Assembly (NCBI GenBank): GCA_964481145.1
Contig: CAYZTA010000032.1
Location: 1-64,000, forward strand
Source: Sandaracinus sp964481145
GTDB taxonomy: Bacteria; Myxococcota_A; Polyangia; Polyangiales; Sandaracinaceae
Direction: 5' to 3'
DNA: 64,000 bases
Under the pieces are notes generated by a model. The model was not told the DNA's origin. It ran no database searches and was given only the letters and a program-made list of their open reading frames with translations. The position numbers and the translations under genes are program-made. Position 1 is the stretch's first letter. The number at the start of each line of letters is the position of its first letter. Below are positions 35,796 through 44,144 of the stretch, piece after piece.

Positions 35796-36118
35796 GTCAT
35801 GCTTTTTATTGGGAGCTCACGCCGACGGACTGTATCCGCTTTTCCAAATCCCGTGAGGATTCACACGCGCACGGCGCGGGCTCTTGCTCTCAGTGATCGA
35901 GCGCCATCTCGAGGCGCCTCGTAGATCACGTTGGTGCGCATCCTTCGTGGCGGATCTTGTGCCGGAAATCGGTCGGATGGCGTTGCGTGGATGCTGGTGC
36001 AGGTGCGAACGAAGACAGGCTCAGCTTCTTCTTGGAATGCAGCGAGCGCTTCCACGAGCGGGGAAGGTGCGGACGCTGGCAGCGACACGCTCGCTTGAGA
36101 GCCGTCCAGAGGCCGACT
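35796..36118. other. No recognisable feature
   Basis: This stretch lies between the decayed gene and the end of the TPR gene. Open frames on both strands are short, Arg/Ser-rich and without start signals or family motifs. I see no RNA gene or clear hairpin. Confidence 0.6.
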
Positions 36119-36757
36119 TCAACGGGCTGTGGACCGGTGTGTTGCCCCGTCGCGGCGTGCGATCCGCCCGCGAACTTGCTCGATTCCCATTTGCAGGGCG
36201 TCGGTCGATTCATCCTCCCCCGCAAGTTCGATGGCGCGCTGAAGACATTCGATGGTTCTCGGATAGTCGTAGAGTTCCTGATATGCGAATCCCAGAGTAG
36301 TCCAGGTGTGTCTGTCGCGCGGATCGAGCCTCTGCCGCGCGCGCTCGATCGCCCCCGCAAGCTCGTCGCGATCTAGACTTGCCAAAGCGTCGAGATACGT
36401 ATCCCACGCAACGTAGTCTCGGGGACTCGTCTCCACTTCCTGTCGCAATCGCGGGAGCTCCGCGATTGCATTCTCGAGTTCCTCGATCGCTTCTCTCGCT
36501 TCCTCGCGACTGAACTCGAGTTCGTCAGAGCCAGGTAACCTCAGCACACTGCGATACGCACGAATCGAGTCTTGAGGCTCCCCAGCATCGCGATGGCCTT
36601 CCGCAATCACGAGCCACGCTTCGTGCGAATCTGACGGCAGTGCTTGTCGAGCTTGCGCCACCGTTTCGCTCAATCGCTCCGGTGCCACCTCTCGGATCGT
36701 GAAGAGCAGTGACCGCCATGCAGCAGGTGACCGCGGATCAGCATGTTCACGCGTCAC
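36119..36757 (-). CDS. TPR-repeat protein
   Basis: A 212-residue soluble protein made of about four to five tetratricopeptide-like units (HEAWLVIAEGHRDAGEPQDSIRAYRSVL, HTWTTLGFAYQELYDYPRTIECLQRAIEL). It is probably a protein-interaction scaffold. The start at 36757 overlaps the alpha/beta-hydrolase stop by 11 bases, so both are co-translated. The C-terminus is Arg-rich. Confidence 0.82.
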   Translation of the reverse strand: MTREHADPRSPAAWRSLLFTIREVAPERLSETVAQARQALPSDSHEAWLVIAEGHRDAGEPQDSIRAYRSVLRLPGSDELEFSREEAREAIEELENAIAELPRLRQEVETSPRDYVAWDTYLDALASLDRDELAGAIERARQRLDPRDRHTWTTLGFAYQELYDYPRTIECLQRAIELAGEDESTDALQMGIEQVRGRIARRDGATHRSTAR

Positions 36758-37556
36758 CCTCGATGAATGTCAGAAATCGCTCGAGCGCCTCTCCGAACGC
36801 TGCCGGCGCGTCGAGGTTCACGCAATGGCCCGCGTCGGGGATCACCACGTCATTTCGGCAAAGCGGTTCGCGCGCCGCCCAGGCTGGAGCTTGCTTGGCG
36901 ATCGAGCCCGCGCGGCTCTCTGCCCCACGAATTATCACGAAGGGCCTTGGGATCCGATAGTCCGGCTCCTCACGGACCAGGCTGAGGGTCTCGCGCATCA
37001 CAGTGAGCATCGTATTCCGATCGAGGCGACGCATCGCCTCGAGACAATAGGCCTGTACCTCCGGGCGCCGCGAGATCGACCGTGCCGAGTGTTGGAGGAG
37101 CGCCTCGTAAGGATAGAGGGCGAGCATCGCCGGGACGAGACGAACGCCAACTCGCTCGAGCAGCGTCAGCGGCGCGCTGTTGCACGCGCAGTCCACCAGC
37201 ACGAGGGCTCGCACCCGATGGGGCGCCCGGCGCACCAGGGCTTGCGCGAGGTTCCCACCCATGCTCTGACCGAGCACGATCGCCCGCTCACAGCCCACCT
37301 CATCCAAGAGGGACAAGAGATCGTCCAGCACCCGCTCGATGGTGAAGGGCACGCTCATCGGCCGCGAACCGCCGTGACCTCGGACGTCGCAGACCAACGC
37401 CCGATGACGCCGGGTGAGCACCGCCTCCTGCGCCGCCCAGAGCCGATGATCGAGACCCGCGCCGTGGACACAGAGCACCGTGGGCGCCTCCGCCATCCCG
37501 TGGACGCCGTAACGCAAAACGCATCCCTCTCGAACGAGCTCCCGAGTCGCATCCAT
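36747..37556 (-). CDS. Alpha/beta hydrolase
   Basis: A 269-residue hydrolase with a complete catalytic set: the oxyanion region VHGAGLDHRLW, nucleophile Ser in GQSMGG, a likely acid in the FVIIRGAESR region, and His in PDAGHCVNLD. The length and HG-x-G start are typical of esterase/lactonase-like enzymes. The substrate is unknown. It is the first gene of a pair with the TPR protein, and a broken hydrolase of another subfamily lies just upstream. Confidence 0.87.
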   Translation of the reverse strand: MDATRELVREGCVLRYGVHGMAEAPTVLCVHGAGLDHRLWAAQEAVLTRRHRALVCDVRGHGGSRPMSVPFTIERVLDDLLSLLDEVGCERAIVLGQSMGGNLAQALVRRAPHRVRALVLVDCACNSAPLTLLERVGVRLVPAMLALYPYEALLQHSARSISRRPEVQAYCLEAMRRLDRNTMLTVMRETLSLVREEPDYRIPRPFVIIRGAESRAGSIAKQAPAWAAREPLCRNDVVIPDAGHCVNLDAPAAFGEALERFLTFIEGDA

Positions 37557-37589
37557 CGCTCAGAGCGTAGCGCGATGTTTCTCGACTGT

Positions 37590-38001
37590 CCGAAGTGCCA
37601 CCGCTTGTGCGCCTCCGTACCCATTCCATCAACGCCGCGAGATCGCGGAGCTCGTGAGTCCCGTACGTGTAATGAGCGCCTTCGCTCAAACCATGCCCAA
37701 TGATTCGAGCCCACACCGTGACAGATGACGACTGAGGCTTTCTCGCTTCGGGCGGGCGCTGGGATGAACCAAGCGTGTATCCGAATGTTGTCCGATGTGA
37801 TGACCTCGAAAGGTTCGGAAGGAAGCCCAAACTCATCGGGCGGCGGTGTGCCATCGGGGGGCGAACCCGCTCCAGGATTCATGAGACTGTCGGCAACGCG
37901 CCTGGTGTCATCAAGAAGAACAGCGCCAAGCCGAGCAAGGTGATCCCAACCATGCTTGCGAGAGACACGCGTATGGGAATGCGGCCAGCGATCGAAGTCA
38001 T
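37590..38001 (-). pseudogene. Broken membrane-anchored alpha/beta hydrolase gene
   Basis: Three pieces in order but in different frames look like one former gene. A short start with a membrane helix (38001-37879, ASMVGITLLGLALFFLM) ends in a TGA that overlaps the next ATG. Then comes DEFGLPSEPFEVITSDNIRIHAWF followed by VVICHGVGSNH, a hydrolase N-terminus. After a frame change comes GHGLSEGAHYTYGTHELRDL followed by AALMEWV, the typical segment just before the nucleophile. The stretch between the last two pieces is too short, implying a deletion. The catalytic C-terminal half is absent. Confidence 0.7.
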
Positions 38002-38127
38002 CGCTGTTCCTAGAATGCCGCGATCCCGGCCAGAGTCACGCCTTCATATTCGTTCGCCTCATCTGACTTCGTGGTGTGTTGCAAACAAGTGACTACGGAG
38101 AGAAGGGCTCAAACGATACTGAGGCCA

Positions 38128-38141
38128 ATCCTGTACAGGAT
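38128..38141. promoter_or_regulatory. Perfect 14-bp palindrome, possible operator
   Basis: ATCCTGTACAGGAT is fully self-complementary and lies about 96 bases upstream of the small hypothetical gene at 38238. Its CTG(T/A)-core symmetry resembles operators of dimeric regulators, but no regulator can be named. Confidence 0.35.
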
Positions 38142-38237
38142 CGGGAAGGATTCGTACGATGCATCCTCGACACACCACCTCATCAACAACACCGGCGGCC
38201 TGGCCACGCGAGATTGGCTGCCAAGCGGAGAAGAGCA

Positions 38238-38705
38238 ATGAGTTTTTGGAGCGACATTTACGTTGGCAATGCAGACAACATCGCTCGGGCGCTCGAGGAA
38301 GGAGATTTGCCAGAAGCCGAATCTTTTGTCGCGCACCTGAATCTGCCCGGGATTCTTCCAAGCGACGAAGAGGAAGTGCCAAATTCGCCCAACCTGCTGA
38401 CCATGATTGCTTGCGACGTGATGCGTGAAGCAAATGTGTCGTTCAGCGATTCGATTGCGCAGCATCTGGCCGGTGATCCGGATCAACGCACGGCTACTTA
38501 CGGCGTTTATCGAATGGCGTCTGAATGGGTTGGCCTCTTCGCCCGACTCAGCGAGGCTCAGATCTCGGCGATCGGCGAGGAGTGGGCCAAACGCGTCGAT
38601 GCGCCCGGTAACGGCTCGCTGTCCAAGGTCGTGAAGGATATTGTCGAGATCTGCCGGGTTGCGACGCAGCGCAATGCAGCACTGGTTTACTCCTGGACTC
38701 TGTAA
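38238..38705 (+). CDS. Small acidic protein of unknown function
   Basis: A 155-residue soluble, mostly helical, acidic protein. ATG 38238 follows a GGAG site; the open frame extends upstream but reads as low-quality sequence. The N-terminus MSFWSDIYVGNADNIARALEEGD and the central YRMASEWVGLFARLSEAQISAIGEEWAKR suggest a compact helical domain. Size, acidity and isolation in a decaying region are compatible with an immunity-type protein, but nothing proves this. Confidence 0.6.
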   Translation: MSFWSDIYVGNADNIARALEEGDLPEAESFVAHLNLPGILPSDEEEVPNSPNLLTMIACDVMREANVSFSDSIAQHLAGDPDQRTATYGVYRMASEWVGLFARLSEAQISAIGEEWAKRVDAPGNGSLSKVVKDIVEICRVATQRNAALVYSWTL

Positions 38706-38832
38706 CCGACGACCGGGAACGAAAGTGCATACGCCGCACGAGCCACCGATGGAACGCGTGCCTCGGACCAACATTCGAGTGCACGACAGAATGCATCATC
38801 GAGCTCCGCGCGATGCATCAGCCTCCAACACG

Positions 38833-39238
38833 GAGGCGGGTCGCGGTCGCGCTCAATGTGTTCAACAACAAACGCCAACGTCCATCTCGTACGCACCAGC
38901 GCGGATCGGCTCAACATGGAAACAACTCTCGATCACTGAACCACAATATCCGATGAACGGATGCTATGGAGAGCAGTGGAGAGCCCCTCGAAGCCCTCCA
39001 TATGATTCGTGGAATCGCAACGTGCGACCGGTTCGATCGATGTTCGTCAGCACCGCTTCGGTGACGGCGACCCGTCTGGTGTCGACCGGGAAGGAATAGC
39101 GATCAATCCTGAGCAATTCGTCGATCCTCTCGCACCCTCGCGCGTCCGCCATTCGGCTTGCTCGGCGTCGAGCGCGCTTGGTTCGCCACCCGACCCGCTG
39201 AGCTCAGGACGAGGCCGAATCCGGCTTTCTCGCAAGGA
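38833..39238 (+). repeat. 406-bp direct repeat, copy 1
   Basis: This segment matches 42004-42409 at a constant offset of 3,171 bases, with no difference noticed when the copies are read side by side. It has no terminal inverted repeats and no transposase. Its right edge joins a truncated gene start (39239-39288), whereas copy 2 joins the methyltransferase gene. Confidence 0.93.
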
Positions 39239-39288
39239 GCGGCGATGAGAAGACTGCGGTGAATACGGCGGAACAACGAGGTGCGCAT
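39239..39288 (-). pseudogene. Orphan signal-peptide start cut by the repeat
   Basis: A strong Shine-Dalgarno (ggaggag) precedes ATG 39288, which opens MRTSLFRRIHRSLLIA, a typical signal-peptide beginning. After 17 codons the frame enters the 406-bp repeat and becomes unlike a signal peptide. It looks like the 5' stub of a secreted-protein gene whose remainder was lost when the repeat was placed here. Confidence 0.4.
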
Positions 39289-39502
39289 GAATTTCTCCTC
39301 CGTTGTAGGGGAGCGACCAGCAACCCTCATGCCACTCGCTCGAATGCCCACAAGTGCCGATTTTCTACAATTCACACCGCCGTTCTGACCGCGCCCGGCC
39401 AGAGCGGGAGCCACCACAACGTCAGTCAAAGGCCTCTCCGGCAATTCGGTAAAGGAAACAGGAGCCAAGCACCTTCAAAGCTGGCGACGACGAGGTCCTC
39501 TC

Positions 39503-40738
39503 ATGACGAAGCGGTTTTTTGCTTATTTTTCAACACTTTTCTGCGTTTTCGCCATCGCGTGCACGCCGACGCCGCTCACCTGGCGCAACTCCACGCCGTG
39601 CCCGTCAAGCGCGGCCTCCATCGAAACATGGTGCGACGATCTTGGAACCTGCGAATATCGCGTCACGACAGGACACTCTTTCCGATGTAGTGCGGGTGAT
39701 AGCGAGGGATGCACGCGCGCGTTGAGCGAAGCTTCCGCTGCGTGTCAATCCGGTGGAGTTCCGGATGGTGGTGTCTTGATCCCCTCGGCGTGCGATATCG
39801 ACGTGCCCTGCGTCGATGATGGTCAGTGCACGGCCATTGCTGGAACGTCGTGCAACACGAACACCAGGCGTTGCCAAACCGTCCTCTGCGGCACGAACGG
39901 GGTGTCTTGCTCAAATGAAACGCATTGCGCCCACGGGCTCACGTGCGTCAACGGACGTTGCGCCGAACGAACCTACACCTATTTCATCGCATCGTTGTCG
40001 ATTCCCGAGCCCACCGGTGCTCCGAACCCGCGAGCGTTCGGCTTCAATCTCGATCGGTTGAACTCGACTGGCGAATGTACATCGCTTGGTTGTGTTGCAA
40101 CCTGCGTGGACCTCGTGCCCGATTACGTCTCGGCAACCGACTTCCACGAAGAAGGTATCGACAACGCGTTCGCCACGCTCGTTCCCACGTTCGATTCGTT
40201 ATCCGCCACTTCATTGGATGAAGTCTTGACTCGACAGATCTCCTCGGGTGAGTTCGTGATTCTGCTCGACGTCACGGGAGTCGATCGTGAAGCCGAAGAT
40301 TCCGAGGTATTCATCCAGCTCTACGCAGGTTCCGTTCCAGCGGGCCAAATACTCGAGAGTCGAGTCTTCGATGTCACCCCGCTCGGCTCTTCGATCAGAG
40401 GCAGCATCACCAACAGACAACTGCGTTTCAGCGTGCCCGAACTTTCGCTTCCGATCCTGGTCGGAACGGACGATTCCATGCTTCGCATTCGCGGGACTGA
40501 ATGGCGCGCCGACATTGCACAAGGACAGTTGACGAACGGCATCATCGGTGGGGCGATCAATGTGCTCGAGCTCGCCCAAACCATGGCCGTCGAATATCCT
40601 GGCCTCGAAGAGACTTTCGTAGAAGTGTTCGGGAGCAACGCCGATCTCATGCCATCGCCCAGCGATCCAACACAGTGTGAATCGATCTCGATCGGGATGA
40701 CTTTTCTCGCACTTCCCGCCGAAATATCCGGGCGGTAA
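39503..40738 (+). CDS. Cys-rich surface lipoprotein
   Basis: A 411-residue protein with lipoprotein signal FFAYFSTLFCVFAIAC. Residues about 30-155 carry many regularly spaced Cys (CDDLGTC, CDIDVPCVDDGQC, CSNETHCAHGLTCVNGRC) in a Dickkopf/EGF-like disulfide pattern common in myxobacterial lipoproteins. The remaining part is likely a beta domain without recognisable catalytic residues. It lies between the two long repeats, so it would be lost if they recombined. Confidence 0.78.
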   Translation: MTKRFFAYFSTLFCVFAIACTPTPLTWRNSTPCPSSAASIETWCDDLGTCEYRVTTGHSFRCSAGDSEGCTRALSEASAACQSGGVPDGGVLIPSACDIDVPCVDDGQCTAIAGTSCNTNTRRCQTVLCGTNGVSCSNETHCAHGLTCVNGRCAERTYTYFIASLSIPEPTGAPNPRAFGFNLDRLNSTGECTSLGCVATCVDLVPDYVSATDFHEEGIDNAFATLVPTFDSLSATSLDEVLTRQISSGEFVILLDVTGVDREAEDSEVFIQLYAGSVPAGQILESRVFDVTPLGSSIRGSITNRQLRFSVPELSLPILVGTDDSMLRIRGTEWRADIAQGQLTNGIIGGAINVLELAQTMAVEYPGLEETFVEVFGSNADLMPSPSDPTQCESISIGMTFLALPAEISGR

Positions 40739-40781
40739 TTATTGCCCCAAAGTTCACAAGCGCCAGAAAGGCGGTGGCTAC

Positions 40782-40825
40782 GAAATGTCGCTCTACCGCG
40801 TTCGCTCCTCATAGAGCGACATTTC
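40782..40825. terminator. Strong hairpin after the Cys-rich lipoprotein gene
   Basis: A 14-bp perfect stem (gaaatgtcgctcta and its inverted copy) with a 16-base loop starts 43 bases after the stop. The 3' arm ends in ATTTCTCTTC, weakly T-rich. It probably works from both sides, since a decayed minus-strand gene ends inside it. Confidence 0.65.
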
Positions 40826-41185
40826 TCTTCAAGAAGGCTCCGCTGCTCGAGCGATCTGCTGCAGCGATCATGTCTTCGAACGCTGAGCCGAGGCTCCCGT
40901 GCGCGCGGCGCAGCGCACCTGCATGGGCGAGCATGGCGGCGACGTCTTCACCGCGCCATACGCGATGGACGAAGCCTTGGAGTCAGCGCTTCGAGTGCGA
41001 GCGCGACTTTCGCGCGAATGGCAGTCACGTTTCCAAACGCCAGCGATGCAGCGAGGAGGCCGACCACCTCGCGATCGGCCGCGCTTCGATATCGATGGAC
41101 GAACGAGACGGGATCCGTATCGCGCCGCGCTCGGAAGTCGGTCCGCTCGGAGAGCTCGTCGAGCCGAGCGTGTATGAGCGAGTTT
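40809..41185 (-). pseudogene. Decayed TIGR02757/DUF2400-family gene
   Basis: Read on the minus strand, one frame gives LIHARLDELSERTDFRARRD, then PVSFVHRYRSAADREVVGLL and AASLAFGNVTAIRAKVALAL. This is the N-terminus of TIGR02757 (DUF2400) proteins, including the D-x-E-V core. It then hits a stop, while another frame continues with RVWRGEDVAAMLAHAGALRRAHGSLGSAF, the next family block. A frameshift plus internal loss explains this. The C-terminal part is absent. Confidence 0.6.
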
Positions 41186-41229
41186 TTGTAAAATTCATTC
41201 GAGCTATATTTTCGACGAGGCGTGCTGGT

Positions 41230-41714
41230 ATGGTGTGGACGAGAGTCGCGTGTGTTGCAATTGGGTTGGTGATGGCGTGTGTGCCAGCTGCGACCCGGGT
41301 ACCGTCCGGTCCTTTGTCAACGTGCGCAGTTTCGGATGCTGACAGCGCTTGGATCCATCGTGCAATCCACGCATGGCGGTTTGCTTCCCGAGAGATCACG
41401 GATGCCGGTGTTGCATATGACTTCCAAGCCATTTTCTTCGATGCCGAATGTGTGCTCATGAGTTGAACACCGGCGACCATCACGCGGCGGCATGGACCGC
41501 GGTGCCCCATCAGGGGAGGGTTCAATTGCCAAATGGGACGGACATCCCAGCGAGCATCACGTCGTTCACAAGAGTCGATGAGCGAGGCGCGTTCTTCCTG
41601 ATGTCCACCCCCAGCGTATGGCGAGATGCTGGGATGACCAATGATGGCCTCGGACTCGAGACGATGATGGTCGCGGTGCTGTTGCACGAGGGCTCACACG
41701 TCATGCAGCGCTAA
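41230..41714 (+). pseudogene. Frameshifted, truncated lipoprotein metallopeptidase
   Basis: ATG 41230 opens a lipoprotein signal with lipobox LVMAC and continues to AIFFDAECVLMS, where a TGA at 41464 ends the frame. An overlapping frame carries on with ELNTGDHHAAAWTAVPHQGRV and FFLMSTPSVWRDAG and finishes VLLHEGSHVMQR, containing an HExxH zinc motif (HEGSH). The stop immediately after lies in the first bases of short repeat copy C, so the third zinc ligand and the C-terminus are missing. Both a frameshift and a 3' truncation are needed to explain it. Confidence 0.62.
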
Positions 41715-41756
41715 TGACTTCCGAATAGGTGAAACGGTCATCGAGGCTGGAGCGCG
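41711..41756 (+). repeat. Short dispersed repeat, copy C
   Basis: CTAATGACTTCCGAATAGG, then TGAAACGGTCATCGAGGCTGGAGCG, matches copies A and B near 35.3 kb. It supplies the stop codon that ends the truncated metallopeptidase. About 250 bases of unrecognised sequence follow before the long repeat copy 2. Confidence 0.6.
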
Positions 41757-42003
41757 CACTCACGGCCACGGATGCAATTGCTCGAGGAGCCGCTGTGTAT
41801 GGCTTCACTCGAGGAGAAGAGGCGATTCGGCGGGCCCCGTTCTTCTCAACCCCTCGCGTCATCTCTGGGAAATGTCCTTCATGACCGTCCTGTCAATCTC
41901 GGATAGTGCCATTTTGTGGCCTCTTCTCGTGGTCACCATCGGATCAGCGCATGAGCGGTTCCGTGGAGCGGCGACTGCTGCTCCGATTCAAGGTCCTCTT
42001 CAC

Positions 42004-42409
42004 GAGGCGGGTCGCGGTCGCGCTCAATGTGTTCAACAACAAACGCCAACGTCCATCTCGTACGCACCAGCGCGGATCGGCTCAACATGGAAACAACTCT
42101 CGATCACTGAACCACAATATCCGATGAACGGATGCTATGGAGAGCAGTGGAGAGCCCCTCGAAGCCCTCCATATGATTCGTGGAATCGCAACGTGCGACC
42201 GGTTCGATCGATGTTCGTCAGCACCGCTTCGGTGACGGCGACCCGTCTGGTGTCGACCGGGAAGGAATAGCGATCAATCCTGAGCAATTCGTCGATCCTC
42301 TCGCACCCTCGCGCGTCCGCCATTCGGCTTGCTCGGCGTCGAGCGCGCTTGGTTCGCCACCCGACCCGCTGAGCTCAGGACGAGGCCGAATCCGGCTTTC
42401 TCGCAAGGA
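42004..42409 (+). repeat. 406-bp direct repeat, copy 2
   Basis: This appears to be an exact duplicate of 38833-39238. The last 35 bases encode the final 10 codons and the stop of the minus-strand methyltransferase gene (ARKPDSASS end). This copy is therefore probably the original location and copy 1 the derived one. Confidence 0.93.
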
Positions 42410-43073
42410 CTTGATACGAATTGCCAGACTGCTCTTCGCGAAGGATCTCGAAGCCTGCCCTGACGATGCGCCCTCGAATATCCTCCCGCCTATAGGGTGT
42501 ATGCAATATGCCTTTGCGAATGCCCCAGTCATTGATCGTTCGCGCGATCTGCGCGCGGAGGCCAGCCCCTCTCGGTGAGAGCAATACGTTCGCCGCGATC
42601 GTCCCACCTGGCTCGAGCACTCTATGAATCTCCAAGAGCGCCTCGTCTACCCGCGCAAAACAGTGGATCGCATTCGCGACGTTCACCGTATCGAACGTTC
42701 CGTCATCGAAGGGGAGCCTAGTGATATCCCCCAGCAAAAACGACATGTTCGTGCTCCGAGAGAAGCGACGCCGCGCGCCCTCGAGCATGGAATTAGCGTA
42801 ATCCACACCCACGATCTCGACTTCGGGCAAGCCTTTCCACCGCCGCCATCGGAGGAGCAATTCGAGGAGTGTCCCGGTGCCACAAGCGGCTTCGAGATGT
42901 CTCTTGCCGAAATGCGGACCAAAGCAATTCATCTGAACAGAGAGAGTGCTGCAATATGCGAAAGACAATATGAAGAAGCCTCTCAAATCGTACCACCATG
43001 GCTCGGAGGAATATGCCTCTGCAACGCTGTTGCTGCTCATCGCGCTGTTCTCCCCTGTCTGCTCGTGATTCAT
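42375..43073 (-). CDS. Class I SAM-dependent methyltransferase
   Basis: A 232-residue methyltransferase. Motif I is LEAACGTGTLLELLL, followed by VEIVGVDYANSMLEGARRRF, the post-motif LPFDDGTFDTVNVANAIHCF and LLEIHRVLEPGGTIAANVL, as in Methyltransf_11 (UbiE/phthiotriol-like) enzymes. The hydrophobic stretch near 40 (GFFILSFAYC) could contact membrane or a lipid substrate. ATG 43073 after gaggaac is preferred to the long upstream open frame. It lies 28 bases after the ThiF-like gene on the same strand and is probably co-transcribed. Confidence 0.85.
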   Translation of the reverse strand: MNHEQTGENSAMSSNSVAEAYSSEPWWYDLRGFFILSFAYCSTLSVQMNCFGPHFGKRHLEAACGTGTLLELLLRWRRWKGLPEVEIVGVDYANSMLEGARRRFSRSTNMSFLLGDITRLPFDDGTFDTVNVANAIHCFARVDEALLEIHRVLEPGGTIAANVLLSPRGAGLRAQIARTINDWGIRKGILHTPYRREDIRGRIVRAGFEILREEQSGNSYQVLARKPDSASS

Positions 43074-43101
43074 GGTTCCTCGCCAATCGTTGAGAGTGAA
43101 A

Positions 43102-44040
43102 TCAAAGAGAGCCGATATCAGACGATGGATGTTCTCTTTCGACCTTGCTCGTGGACTCCAGGAGGCCCGACACATGGGCTTGGAGACGCCGACGCAACAT
43201 CGCTGTTCGCACTCGCTGCCACGGGTTGCGATATCCGAACGTGACGTGCGTGTGCACCCATCGCCCGAGATAGGGGTCGAATTGATGACACCACGGCGCG
43301 GGCCGAACCTTGCCGCGGTCGAGCAATAATTTGGTGGCCTCGGTCCCGGCCACCGATGCCGCGAGCTGGATCCCGACCGGTGACGAAGAGACTCGCCTCG
43401 CCCGGAGATCCATACGACTTGGATCGACGAGATAGCTCTCATGCAATGATCGAGGCACGAGGCCAGCAGCGAATCTCACGAGCTCTATTTCGTCATCCTC
43501 TCCTCTCGCTCCGAAATAGTCCTGATAGCTCATGCCACTCGAAGAAAAAATCACGTAGGAAGTCCCCATTCCCAACGGGGCGGCGGTGATCGCGGGGATA
43601 CGGAGCTCTGCGCAGCGCCGGAAGATCTCGAATCGGATCCCCTGACAGAAAAAGTCGAGCCCATCGACGAAGAGATCGACCCCACTCAGAAATGCATCGA
43701 TATTCGATTTCGTGATTCCTTCATTGAACTTCGATATCCGGAGCTCGGGATTGATATCAGATGCCATCTCGGCCATGACATCGACCTTGTGCCGTCCCAG
43801 AGTGCGTATCGTTGCGCCCACTTGGCGATTGAAATTCGGGAGCTCGAATCGATCGAAGTCCGCGAGATGAAAACCTCCTATGCCCATGCGGGTCAACATC
43901 ATCAAGTGCGCTCCGCCCACGCCTCCTGTGCCAGCGATCGCCACGGTCTTGCCTCGCAAACGAAGCAATTCATCCTCCGTGACGAATCCGATGTTGCGGT
44001 CGAATGCAGTGAGATAATCAAAATATCCGTCGAACATCAT
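43102..44040 (-). CDS. ThiF/E1-like adenylyltransferase
   Basis: A 312-residue ATP-binding protein of the ThiF/MoeB/E1 family. Visible are the nucleotide loop AIAGTGGVGGAHLMML (about 35-50), the acidic LADFDRFELPNFNRQ (Asp about 56, Asn-Arg-Gln about 65), Lys in TLGRHKVDV and VDGLDFF. The paired CxxC zinc sites of MoeB/ThiF are absent and no obvious catalytic Cys follows the GMG loop. It may therefore adenylate without forming a thioester. The start follows GGAGGTCCCG. It heads a two-gene unit with the methyltransferase. Confidence 0.87.
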   Translation of the reverse strand: MMFDGYFDYLTAFDRNIGFVTEDELLRLRGKTVAIAGTGGVGGAHLMMLTRMGIGGFHLADFDRFELPNFNRQVGATIRTLGRHKVDVMAEMASDINPELRISKFNEGITKSNIDAFLSGVDLFVDGLDFFCQGIRFEIFRRCAELRIPAITAAPLGMGTSYVIFSSSGMSYQDYFGARGEDDEIELVRFAAGLVPRSLHESYLVDPSRMDLRARRVSSSPVGIQLAASVAGTEATKLLLDRGKVRPAPWCHQFDPYLGRWVHTHVTFGYRNPWQRVRTAMLRRRLQAHVSGLLESTSKVEREHPSSDIGSL

Positions 44041-44144
44041 CGGGACCTCCAAAGAGCGAAGATGTGATTGTGATGAACGAACACCACAGGTCCGTGGAAG
44101 CGAGTCCTCCGACGAATCAATGCCGTTCAATCTTTTTTGTACTC

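Noticed and set aside
35328..35924. 198-residue + strand open frame
   Set aside because: Composition is unlike the neighbouring proteins, it has no ribosome site, and the opposite strand holds recognisable pseudogene pieces.
38833..39238. Insertion sequence
   Set aside because: The repeat has no transposase frame, no inverted ends and no visible target duplication, so only a direct repeat is reported.
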